Shown: one piece after another, positions 46,560 to 56,425 of the stretch
How positions within the stretch are numbered: the stretch's first letter is position 1
Layout: each line of letters opens with the position of its first letter
Source of the DNA: Lutjanus erythropterus
Lineage: Eukaryota > Chordata > Actinopteri > Lutjaniformes > Lutjanidae
Length of the DNA: 64,000 nt
NCBI GenBank assembly: GCA_020091685.1
Contig: CM034597.1
Span: forward strand, 29,748,388-29,812,387
Direction: 5' to 3'
Notes under the pieces: generated by a model
Databases searched by the model: none
What the model was told of the DNA's origin: nothing
The model's input: the letters and a program-made list of their open reading frames with translations, nothing else
Position numbers and translations under genes: made by a program

Positions 46560-47260
46560 CAACAGCGCCACACGCCAGACGCACAAGTTAAAAAACGAGC
46601 TCTGTTCCTGCATGTATGAAGCTGTGATCTCAGCTCGATGTGCCACAGATCATACATTCTCCTGACACGAATAAACCACCACAATATGTGCAAAAAAGTC
46701 CATCTTGCAAACTTGCACCACGATGCTCAAAACATTCACTTGGGCCTGCAGTGTGTGATAACTGCAGCAGATATCAAAACGCAATAAAAAAACGCACCAT
46801 TTTGTATTATTTGTATTATTTTGCTCATAATTTCCTCCCAAACTGCTCCAGAGGATAACAAAAACAAACTGTCGCGGTGCCGGGCTGGAGAGAGAGGAGT
46901 GTGAGAGATGGAGAGGTGGTGGTGGTGGTGGTCTTTACCGTGCGTGTGTAAGCGGGGGGTTGCTCTGAGTAAATGACTTTGACATGAGTGGAAGCAGGCT
47001 TTTTCCATCAAGCCCGGCCCTGGATACCACACACAGCGCGCCAGTGTCAGCTTACCGCCCCGGGCCAGAGCCGGTCCCATGGGCCCCACGTTCATTAGAG
47101 AGAGAAAAGCGAAATTAGGCGAGCGGGCGTCGACAGTTTCCTCCCCTATGGAGACATCACACACAGATTTGTCCAACATGATGGAGTTATATATCCCATA
47201 AAGGTAATATCAACATCCGCGCTGCGTCGGAGCGGAGATCATTCAGCTTTGAAGGGAGAA
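46560..47260. promoter_or_regulatory. unique island 0.75-1.4 kb upstream of foxf2
   Basis: Non-repetitive sequence with phrases such as CGAATAAACCACCACAATAT and GATAACTGCAGCAGATATC. It also holds TAACAAAAACAAACTG (a forkhead-like AAACAAAC core near 46860) and a short GGT tract near 46917. Frames on both strands look random. Enhancer role inferred from uniqueness and position. Confidence 0.35.
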
Positions 47261-47589
47261 AAGCGTCCAGTTTTGTGGCTGGTTTTGTTGTGCATGTTTG
47301 TCACAATTTCTTTTTATTATGCTTATTATTTATGGTCACGCAAACGTGATATATCAGCGTTTTTTAGGTAAAATCAATTTCTCTTGATGCAATTTGAAGG
47401 AGATAAAACAAACATTATCAGTGAAAATTTTGCAGAAATATACATATATCTACATCTTATTTCTCGTGCTCCAATTTGTGTGTGCGCACGTGTTTGTCGA
47501 CACAACCTTAAAGTTTAGATATAGCCTGGCCTGGAGGATTTTTTCAAACAATAACCAGCAACAATAACCTTTGCACTTTGCACAACAAA

Positions 47590-47990
47590 GGATGTGCGGA
47601 TAAAATCATTTTCCACCATGACACACACACAGAGAGCGCAGCGCAGTTTGGAGGATCTTAACGGCCCCAGAAATTTCCTGCGACATCAAAACTTATGACC
47701 CCCGCCGAGATCAGGATGCGTTGGCCCGCAGAGGGAATCTTTGTTCTGGGAGCGCTTTGAAGACGCCGGGCTGCTGCTTTTACGCACCGAGATTATATGA
47801 GCTCCCAATTTAGCCTTTTGCAAATATCAAGCGGTCAGCAGCGGCCACCACGAAAGCTATTCAGAGGTGTTTTTGATAGGAGAGTTTGTCTTTGGAGTAC
47901 AGGCACGGCTGGAGGCCCATATGAGCCCAGTGCCGACATAATAAGGCCTTCTGTTTGTTTTCATGTTTAGGCTGAAATATGTTGTTTATC
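47590..47990. promoter_or_regulatory. unique island 1.8-2.2 kb upstream of foxf2
   Basis: A GC-balanced block with CAAATATCAAGCGGTCAG, TTTTTGATAGGAGAG, CCCATATGAGCCC and TTGTTTATCC (inverse GGATAAACAA, a forkhead core) near 47983. It is bounded by AT-rich DNA. No coding evidence. Confidence 0.35.
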
Positions 47991-48120
47991 CCCATAAAAT
48001 TTAAGATTTACAGAGAATGTTTGTCGGGCTTCCTGACCTCAGGTAACCTGTTTCAGGCAAACATGAAATGAAATGTTCATGGCCTGCAATTAAATGAAGC
48101 AGGGGAGACCGGGGGCAACT

Positions 48121-48134
48121 GCAACAGGGGGCAA
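48121..48134 (+). promoter_or_regulatory. CTCF-like motif 7 (in transposon end)
   Basis: GCAACAGGGGGCAA on + approximates the CTCF core with one or two mismatches. It lies in the left end of the 1.5-kb TIR element. Confidence 0.25.
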
Positions 48135-48328
48135 TTGTCACACACTCAGTTCCACCAACCAGAAAACAAGCTCGAGTGATGACACACATGCACAGAAGGA
48201 TTATCTCTCTGCCTGGAGCAGGATCATTTCACCTCAGCATACGTAAATATATATTTGAGGTATGAAAGTTACTTTTTGGGGTGTTTAGTATTTTTCTTCT
48301 GCTGTCTAAAGTTTACATTACTGCTAAT

Positions 48329-48587
48329 TTAAAGGTAGAGTCAGTAGAATTTGCCCGTGCTCTTTGTAAACACACCAGAAAGATAGTTGTTTCTTAAGTC
48401 TCATTCCCGGGACTTCAAAGAATTACATTTTGGGTTGGTTACACGTCCCGCACGCAGCAAAATAATTACAAAATAAAGAAATACAGGCAAACCTCTGCAG
48501 AGACAGATACCGCAGGGATTATGTTTATATGAGTCTAAACATTATTTTTTTTAAAATAAGAAAATGTTGCATATTATGCCTTTAAAC
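48329..48587 (+). repeat. interspersed repeat family A, copy 6
   Basis: It has GTCTCATTCCCGGGACTTCA, TTTTGGGTTGGTTACACGTC and TGCATATTATGCCTTTAAAC, the same order as the copies near foxc1. It is inside the 48101-49594 element, so it inserted after that element. Confidence 0.7.
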
Positions 48588-49799
48588 TTACACAGATTTT
48601 TATCTCTAGATCAGTGATATTCAATCTTTTGTGCCCAAAGCAAGTCAAAATCTCAAGGCACACTTCATATATACACTTCATATCTGTATAAAATATTGCC
48701 TCTAGAACATGTTATCACTCTGTAAATGGTTATTTTTTATTCACTAATGCTAAATAACATTTAACAAACACTCATGAAATACTCATGAAATATTTATTAA
48801 CAAAATTATTAAAGAATTCATTTGAAAAATCACATCAGAGCAGTAACACACCCATTAAAACCAGACAGGTGACAATTTAAAAAATGAGACAGTAATGGAA
48901 CTGAAAAGAGGGAGAGACAGAAACACTAATAAGTCCAATCAGGTGCACAAAACTGATGACATTAATTGATGATAAAAAAAATAATTGTTAGTTGCAGCTG
49001 TAAGTGTGACGCTGTACTACAATTTCCCTCAAGCCACTTGGCCTAACATGAGCACCTTGTTTCTGTGTTGACATAGTTTTTCATCAGGGAATGAACATAT
49101 TCAACTAAATTTACATCCAAAATTACCTTTAACTCAATTCAAATAATTAAGATCTAGTTATACCACTTGAATAGTTGCCTTGTCTTCTGTAAAATAATAA
49201 TAGTAGACTTTCACTTTGAATATACGATGCCTGACATCTAAAATAATTTGAACCACATACAAAAAATCTTATATTACAACAGTAATGTGATTACTCTGAA
49301 GTGTGCTTTTATTTGAGATACAGTGGGTTAATATGACTTATTTATTGTTAAAATAGCCCCTAATCATTGTGACAACTGCTCCCACAAAAGGGGCAATCAT
49401 AACACTCTGACTTTTTGCATCAAATTTAAATATTACAGTCATCTCCTTGTTAGTGAAAACGTATCACTTGTGTTATTAATTAGTGCACATATATATGTTT
49501 GTTATATCAAAAGATGACTCGTGTATTTCTAGTAGTTTGTGAGTTATGAAGGATAATGTAAAAGTAAAAGTTACAACTGTTCCAGGTCTCCCCTATTATG
49601 AAGATCATACATATAGTATTTATATCTTACATGTATTTATTTCTTATTAAAAATAACCACCAACAAATATTTAAAAACAAGTTTTATCCAAATGTTTATA
49701 TATAATAATATAAATATAGATATATAGAGATATTTTTTACTGTCCTTACATATTATGTAGGCCTGTAATAAACAAAATTCACTGAGTAAAACAATAATA

Positions 49800-50460
49800 A
49801 ATGCTGAGCTGCGACTGTAATCTAATATTCTCTCGGCTGCTCGGCTTTTCTTCCTCCGCCTGTGTTTCCTGTGGCGGTGCCGGGAGCTCTGGAGCTGCCT
49901 CTCCGGGACTCTGGGAGGTCAGGCGCGGTTCAGTTTGCCGGAGGAGTGACAGACTGTTTGGACTTCCTAACATTGTGCCTGACTTAAAGTTTGGTTTCAT
50001 AACACCGAGGGCCTTATTCGGAGGCAGCCAGCCCTGCAACAGGCCTGAGAGTTCCCCCTCAGTGAGCCGGGCTGCTCGGTATCTGGAGGACCGGGTCGAA
50101 ACAGACAGAGGGGCTGTTTACAGACACGAAGGATGCGCGTCATGACAGCAAGGATGTAACAATGTAGGGACACGAAGAGCCACGTGACAGCCCCGCAGAC
50201 AGACACACAGGTATGCTGTTCCGGCGTTTCACCTGCAGGTTGCAGCATTGTCCCTGAAAACAGGAGCGAGTCTCACCTGTCACCTGTCAGCGCGCTCTGA
50301 AAACAGACCTCTGCTGAAACGACACACACGCGTTATGATCAGCAGGGGCCTGTGAGCTGCAGAACACAGGCCTGCTGCACCGGAAAGTCACTGTGATGGT
50401 GTCATTAAAACACGGTCCGATGCTGAGAAGACTGCAGGATTTAATTAGGAAATGTGTGGA
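49800..50460. promoter_or_regulatory. unique GC-rich island between foxf2 and foxq1, with CACCTG cluster
   Basis: A GC-rich block about 2.5-3.2 kb downstream of foxq1 and 4-4.6 kb upstream of foxf2. It has TTTCACCTGCAGG near 50226 and CTCACCTGTCACCTGTCAG near 50274-50288, giving three CACCTG E-boxes in 60 bases, two of them tandem. There is also GCCACGTGAC near 50180. Frames across it look random. Candidate regulatory DNA. Confidence 0.35.
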
Positions 50461-51805
50461 TACGTTTTGACCACCTGCATCACAGGAGTTCATGTACAAA
50501 AATACAACATCAAGGTTTTACCCTCTGTGGTACAGAGCCTTTAATGCATTTATTCCTGTAAGTGGCACAGTGTTGCTGGAGGGTAACATCCGAACAAAGC
50601 TTATGAAAGGAGTTATTTTTTTAATGTTTTCCTATTTTAAATGGTGAGGCAATTGATTTTTCCATGACTGTCTATAAATTCAATTCAAACTGTAAACAGT
50701 AGTTCTCTATTTTCATTCCTCGCTATGATTGCACGGTGTGTCTTTATGGTATCGCACCCTAAAGTGTACCCTAAAATATTTTAAAAATTCTTTAAAATAT
50801 GTTCATTTGATATATTTTAGGACTAGGAATACATCACAAAAGATTTTTTTTAAACCAACGGGCATCATAAGGACACTATTAAGGGTTAAAAAATTGAATT
50901 TTGTCACTTCATATCTTTTGCTGTTATTTTGAATTATAATAAATGTAACAAAAGTGTTACACTCGCTGCCATTTAGACTGCAAATAAAATAAAATAAAAA
51001 CTTTTGTCATGCTGTGGCATCAGTGTGGGAGGAGGATAAAACTTTGGAAAATGACATGCAGTTCTTGTTTTGTGATTGCGTTTGGCAAAAATAAAGCTTA
51101 TTATTTAAGAGGCATATTGTTTATATTTGAAGAAAACTTTTGATTTTTTTTCTTGCAAAACAGCGAGTGCACACTAACACAAACACACAAGGCTAATTTG
51201 AACCGAGTAAATTTGATACCAGAGCTCATTAAGAAAATAATAGGAGTGTTATTTTCCTTCAGTATATTGTCTATAAAATTATTTTTGGCGAATAATTTCT
51301 TAGGAACCATAACTTTGATATTTTACAGTAACAGTGACTCAACAGCTGATGAGTCTGGGGTCTGTTTCAGGACCGCGGAGAGCAACTGCAGCCTCCTCCG
51401 GACAGTAAACAGCCTGCAGGACTGCGTGCGTGGCGTGTTTGTTTGTGTGTGTGTGTGCGCGCATTGTTGAAGATAACAGTGTGTATGTATGTGTGTGTGT
51501 GTGTAAATCTGAACATCTGGCCGACGTAAATAATCAAAACTGATATTTGTGTAATGATGACGGAACAAACTGTTTCTTTTAGCCCACATAGGATGAGACA
51601 TTTCACGCCGCGTATTTATCTTTATTTTGTCTCGAGTTAATTATGAGTATTTGTCCTCTGATCATGACTGAAGCACCAAAACATTTTAATATTTCTATTA
51701 AACATTTACCGGCATATTTTATATTGTTATTTTGATAAAACGTAGCATCATCAACATCAACATCAGCATCATTATCAATAACCTATCAATGGTCTGTTCA
51801 TATAA

Positions 51806-51870
<65 letters not shown>
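51806..51870. repeat. (AAT)n microsatellite
   Basis: About 21 perfect AAT units. Confidence 0.97.
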
Positions 51871-51871
<1 letters not shown>

Positions 51872-52344
51872 TAATTTATCCGTGAGATATTCTGGCTAAA
51901 ACACTTGCCACTTTCTGTGGCTGATTTTGATAAAACGTTCTTTGTTTGAAATGTAATGTTATATGTTCTTCTCTGATAAATATTTGTCGTCTGATGAGCG
52001 CATGTACGCTCTTGTATGTACGTGCAACACACAATACATAAAGCATAGCTTAATAATTAGAACAAGAATGTTTATTTATGTTTAATCTTTAAGCTGTTAT
52101 TTTATTTGTTTATTGTGGTTTTGCCTTAGTTGCTTACTTTCTTTTTGCCTTTTAAATAAGCCACTACTGTCATCACTATTTACATTTTCATTAGAAATAT
52201 ATATATTTTTAAAAGTGTAAGAGGCCTTAAGGCAGTATGTTGGACTTTAACTCTATTATTTTGACTTATTATCGGATTTAATTTTCAAAGATTTAAGACC
52301 AACACACCCTCCTCCTTTTTACCTTTACAGTAAAATCCCTCCTG

Positions 52345-52425
<81 letters not shown>
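52345..52425. repeat. (CT)n(CA)n compound microsatellite
   Basis: Nine CT units followed by about 31 CA units, just beyond the foxq1 3' end. Confidence 0.97.
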
Positions 52426-52428
<3 letters not shown>

Positions 52429-52486
52429 TTCATGTCTGTAATGAATAACTCATTGAACATCAGGGTCCCATTGTCTCACGTTTTTT

Positions 52487-52978
52487 TTTATTCATAAAAA
52501 TACCAGGCATGCATGAATCAATCTGAGAGAAAACATTTCCATGCGTTTCTAGTGCAGCCACGTGACTTTTCTCATCGCAGCTCAGTCAATATTTTTTATA
52601 TTATATACAACAATATTTTATTTATACAGCAGGTCATACAAAACATGAAAATATAAATAGATGAATGGTTTTATGTTTCAACGTGGCACTTGGTTGCCGT
52701 CATACAGTAGAAATGACCAATGAACCATGGATGAATATACACTCTAAACATCTCTAACACACTCTCTCACACACACACTTCCACACACAAGCAGTAGAAT
52801 GTCCTGCGATGACTCGGTCACCGCACAGCTGGATCGATATTATTAACAAGACGCCATGTTGGACTGAGTGACAGCAGCCATGATGAGTCCCACACAGTTA
52901 AACAGCGGAATCACAGGAAGCTGAGAGCGCCCACAGAAGTGCATCATGGGTCAAAAGTCTGACAGCAGTCCGCGTGCT
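52487..52978 (-). other. foxq1: foxq1 3' UTR with poly(A) signals
   Basis: Minus-strand AATAAA occurs at 52617-52622 and 52487-52492, 360 and 490 bases after the stop. The longer UTR would end just short of the compound microsatellite. Confidence 0.5.
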
Positions 52979-53872
52979 TCATGACAGCAAAGAGTCTATA
53001 TGGAACCCTCGCGCCTTGCTGGGCACCTTGAGCGCGTGCAGCACGGCGTCAGGTGCTGCTGTCTGCTGGAGGTACGTCAGCGCGTCCCTGCCGGGCTCCG
53101 TGCGACTACTGTACGCCCCCTCTGACAGGTACGCGTGCTGCGCCGGGTAGCTCAGAGCGTACGGCAGTACGTGGGCCCCTGGGGGCCACTGGTAGAGCCG
53201 TGGAGTGTGGATGTCCGCGTCAGCGTGGCTGTCCTCCCTCCGTTTGAAGGGTGTGCTTAGGATGCTGTCGATGGCGAAGGAGCTGGAGAACTTGGCCCCC
53301 ACCCTTTCCTCCGGGGCCGGGAGGCGGGTGTCCTCGCTCAAGATGTCCAGGCTCTCCTGCTGCTCTTTCGGGGACCTCTTGGCGATGCGCTTCCTCCTGC
53401 GGCGGAACACCCCGTCAGCAAAGGTGTACTCGCTCTGCGGGTTGAGCATCCAGTAGTTGTCCTTGCCCCAGGGCCTGGAGGGGTCCCGCAGCACTTTGAG
53501 GAAGCAGTCGTTCAGGGACAGGTTGTGGCGCACTGAGTTCCTCCAGCCGGTGTAGCTGCCGCGGAAAAACGGGAACTTCTTCATCAGGTAGTCGTTGATC
53601 TCCGCCAGCGTGAGGCGGCCGCTGCTGGACTCCCGGATGGCCATGGCGATGAGGGCGATGTAGGAGTAAGGAGGCTTGGGTCTGCGGGTGTACGGCTTCC
53701 CCTTGCTGCCGTCGCCGCTCTGGGTGACAGGTGCAGGGCTGTTGGCCACGCAGTCCCCGTCCGACCCCAGCTCGTCCCCGGATAGAGGAGACGGGACTCC
53801 TCCCTCTCCGTCCATGCACAGCTCCAGCGGCTTCTGCGCGAAGTGGTGCGCAGAGAAAACTTCAAGTTTCAT
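52979..53872 (-). CDS. foxq1: FoxQ1 forkhead transcription factor (intronless)
   Basis: One exon of 297 residues starts M-K-L-E-V-F at 53872 (AAA before ATG). The frame extends 55 codons upstream with no [15 protein letters not shown] segment (36-46), [13 protein letters not shown] and the forkhead domain (about 64-158) follow. Helix-3 N-S-V-R-H-N-L-S lies at 112-119, and the FOXQ1-type [15 protein letters not shown] at 131-145. R-R-R-R-K-R at 157-162 is the likely nuclear signal. S-F-A-I-D-S-I-L (198-205) is an eh1-like Groucho/TLE-binding motif conserved in FOXQ1. The last residues F-H-I-D-S-L-L-S repeat that pattern. It is shorter than human FOXQ1 (about 400 residues) because Ala/Gly/Pro-rich linkers are missing. 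FoxQ1 acts in the nucleus, mostly as a repressor in epithelium. Paralogue a or b is not determined. Confidence 0.96.
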   Translation of the reverse strand: MKLEVFSAHHFAQKPLELCMDGEGGVPSPLSGDELGSDGDCVANSPAPVTQSGDGSKGKPYTRRPKPPYSYIALIAMAIRESSSGRLTLAEINDYLMKKFPFFRGSYTGWRNSVRHNLSLNDCFLKVLRDPSRPWGKDNYWMLNPQSEYTFADGVFRRRRKRIAKRSPKEQQESLDILSEDTRLPAPEERVGAKFSSSFAIDSILSTPFKRREDSHADADIHTPRLYQWPPGAHVLPYALSYPAQHAYLSEGAYSSRTEPGRDALTYLQQTAAPDAVLHALKVPSKARGFHIDSLLS

Positions 53873-54060
53873 TTTCCTCAAAAAAACAGAAGGGAGACTC
53901 CTCCGGTACAGTGTGAGCAGGTGCAGCAGCAGAAATGTCTCTGAGTGTCTGTGTGCTGTAAAGACTCGTCTGAAGCGCTGGAGGCACCCTGAGCCTCTGT
54001 GTGGAGCAGCAGAGTACAGCTCTGTCTCCGGAGACACGCTTGTCTTGCTATAATATAATG
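53873..54060 (-). promoter_or_regulatory. foxq1: foxq1 5' UTR and TATA-like promoter
   Basis: A minus-strand TATATTATA lies at about 54050-54058, roughly 180 bases before the ATG, and could act as a TATA box giving a 5' UTR near 150 bases. The match to the TATA consensus is partial. Confidence 0.35.
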
Positions 54061-54239
54061 CCTCAGCGAGGGACGGCCCAGAGGCGGGGTTTTCAGCCCG
54101 AATCCATTGAAGCGATTGAGTGATATAATATATGTATGTTTACAATTGGACGCTACCGTGGCACGCCATGAAGGAAAAAAAAAACAGTGCGGGAGTGAGG
54201 AGGCGAGAGAAGGCAGGTAGAAAAATAATTAGTCTGAAG

Positions 54240-55080
54240 TACAACCGGAGAAAAAAACATCTGTCCTTAAAAAAGTCCAGGAGTCGTTTATCACACAGAT
54301 GATGAGACACAGCAGCATCAACTCAGGAGTTTTCCTAACAAAAACACCTTTACTTTACAAAATGGTTTGCGCTCTATATCCAACATATCAGCTATTTCTG
54401 CGGGATTAATCAACAAAAACTTTTTTCTTAGTTCTTTTTTCTCTGCCTGGATTCAGATAAAGTGAAAGTTCGCTTTAAACGTCTGCAAAGAATGAATTCA
54501 AATGCATTTTTTTTCAACTGTAAGCAGCAGTCGTGCTTCGATTTTAATTTCTGTTCTCTTTACTCGCCTCTTATCTTCTAGGGTGATACGACCAGTTAGA
54601 TTTCAGGTTGTTCTGTGGGGAAAGATGCACAATGTCGCGCACAATGTCTGTGTTGAGGTAAATTGGTGAGAAAAATACTATAATGGCAGACATAAGAGAA
54701 CAGGATAAATGGAAAACTAGACTCGGCTTCAACCTGTTCCACCACCGGGGAACAGGGAAGTTATGCAGGCGCAAAATTGTATTAAAAGAGTTAAACGTTT
54801 TGGATGCGTTCCATAAACGCACGAAGAATGATATGTAAGCTCTCAGGTTGAGCAAGACGAGTTGAAAGAATAATAGTAATAAAAAAAAAAGAAAAACAGA
54901 AAGATAAAGGTTGCCTGAGAGGTCATGTAAAGTTCAGAGGACACCTGCGTGCAAAGAAACAGCGGAGCGACAGAAGCCTGGCTGGAAAACAGACGATTCA
55001 CTCCGCGTCTGAACCGGTGATGCAAATAAGCAGCGAGAGCGAGGAGGGAGGCAGTCTCTGTCTCTCAGAACAGTATTTCA
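54240..55080. promoter_or_regulatory. unique foxq1 5' flank, candidate regulatory block
   Basis: Non-repetitive sequence 0.4-1.2 kb upstream of foxq1. It contains an everted repeat CCTGTTCC(8)GGAACAGG at 54733-54756, a perfect octamer ATGCAAAT at 55020-55027, and GGAGCGACAGAAGCC-type GC-rich sequence. Function is inferred from position. Confidence 0.3.
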
Positions 55081-55384
55081 CTGGTGAATGTGAAGGGGAA
55101 TCCTGATGACCCTAACAATATCACTGTACTGTATAAATAATTTTATAGGCTTAAAGTTGGATATAGTTGGGATTTAGTTTTTTTTTTCCCATGGATTTTA
55201 GTCCTCATAATAAAAACTTTTGATAGGAGGAAACATGCTTATATTTTGGTACAAATAAGTACAACAGGGTCATTCCATAGCACATACATTAGTTGAAATC
55301 TCACACTGTTTGATGAGAGCCAGGGCCGGAACAACAGATTTTGAGGCCCCATTCCTCATAAGGGCAATGGAGGCTGGTGGCAGA

Positions 55385-55510
55385 GGTGGCAAAAGTACAC
55401 GCATTCTTTACTCAAGCAGAAGTACAAATACTTTTGTAAGTGATCGTAGAAATACTGATTCGACTTCTTTACTCAAGTAAGAGAGGCTCTGAAATGTACT
55501 CAAAGTATAA
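55385..55510 (+). repeat. family C-like fragment (AAGTACACGC..ACTCAAG)
   Basis: GGTGGCAAAAGTACACGC, TACTCAAGCAGAAGTACAAA and TCTTTACTCAAGTAAGAG resemble the family C ends. The whole element was not resolved. Confidence 0.45.
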
Positions 55511-56240
55511 ATGTAAAAGGAGAAGGAGATTTTTACTGGCTGTTTCTGTGCAAAGCTAACTGATCTACACGTTTTCTCTGTGGTCGAGTCTCCTTCTCTG
55601 ACTGACTGACTCTCTCTTTCCTCTTGTTACATCTGCCGTATGATGATATGCACTGATGGATACAGCAGTCTTTTCTATGTGTTACTGTCCCATCTTTCTA
55701 AAAATGAAATCAGGCTTGATGTTGGCAAGATGGCGCACAATAATGCAAAATAAATCAATTTTTATTAATTTATTTATCATTAATTCTCCTCAAAAGCTGC
55801 AGGTCTAGTGACACTGAGGGTTTCTGCTTCTTGTGCAGCAACCACAACATTAAAAATCACCATGAACAGAAAGCTCTTATTCCAGAGTTACTAATTTATT
55901 AGGTACTGCAGTGGCTGTCCTGGAATAAATTAAACTAAATTTCAGGAGTCTCAACTTCTTTGAATTAAATTTCCAAATATTTCACTTTGTAACATATTTA
56001 TCATTAAAATTTGCATCAAAGTGCATAAAAGTAGCAAACTAATGTAGTAAAATCCACTAATTTTAAGTAATTAAAAAATGGAGCCTCCTGGTGAAAATAT
56101 GAAAAAGGACAGACAGCCTGGTGTCACCAAATGGCATACGAATAACAGACCAGTGTTTTAAGTCATATTATGTATAATTACAACACCTTTTTTTGAACAA
56201 TGAGTGAACTTAAGACAAATGAGTGAAATTTGTAAAGATG

Positions 56241-56425
56241 ATTTTTTGCGACTCTCTGCTTTAATCCTACAGGGATGGTTGAAGAAAGACAGGAAATGGC
56301 GAAAATAAGACCGGGAACAACATGCAGCAAAGGGCCTGGGCCAGAATCGAAGTTTGGCCGCTGTAGGAAGGACCTAGCCCCAGAACACGGTGTGCATGCT
56401 GCACTAAGTGAGTCACCAGGGACCC
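56241..56425 (-). mobile_element. tRNA-derived SINE copy (degenerate)
   Basis: On the minus strand the sequence starts GGTGACTCACTTAGTGCAGC, similar to a tRNA A box. About 50 bases on it has ACTTCGATTCTGG, similar to a B box, and then the tail CCCTTTGCTGCATGTTGTTC and TTTCCTGTCTTTCTTCAACC. It ends in ATTAAAGC..GCAAAAAA. I recognise that tail from a common teleost tRNA-derived SINE. The head is too diverged to be a working tRNA gene. Confidence 0.7.

Larger units (their letters stand above)
48101..49594. mobile_element. 1.5-kb TIR element (AGGGGAGACC ends) with nested family A copy
   Basis: The left end AGGGGAGACCGGGGGCAAC and the right end CTGTTCCAGGTCTCCCCT are inverse copies with 10 perfect terminal bases and weaker similarity inside. 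The GGGGCAATTGTCACA segment near 48127 recurs as GGGGCAATCATAACA near 49390. No transposase is visible. A family A copy sits inside at 48329-48587. A clean target-site duplication was not found. Confidence 0.6.
46151..52486. other. foxf2-foxq1 intergenic region (6.3 kb)
   Basis: No gene is recognised. It contains a pyrimidine-rich C-run region (46300-46550), unique islands at 46560-47260, 47590-47990 and 49800-50460, a 1.5-kb TIR element (48101-49594), AT-rich DNA, an (AAT)n tract and a (CT)n(CA)n tract. The islands could belong to foxf2 or foxq1. Confidence 0.7.

Noticed and set aside
46736..47179. 147-codon - frame with a short His run
   Set aside because: The His run comes from a GGT/CAC microsatellite, and the rest looks random. 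The block is better seen as a non-coding island.
53873..54037. 55-codon N-terminal extension of FoxQ1
   Set aside because: No ATG in the extension. M-K-L-E-V-F is the family start.
53676..54053. 125-codon + frame opposite foxq1
   Set aside because: Antisense shadow of the coding exon and 5' UTR.
56342..56420. Possible tRNA gene on minus strand
   Set aside because: A-box and B-box resemblance is explained by a degenerate tRNA-derived SINE. No intact cloverleaf can be drawn.
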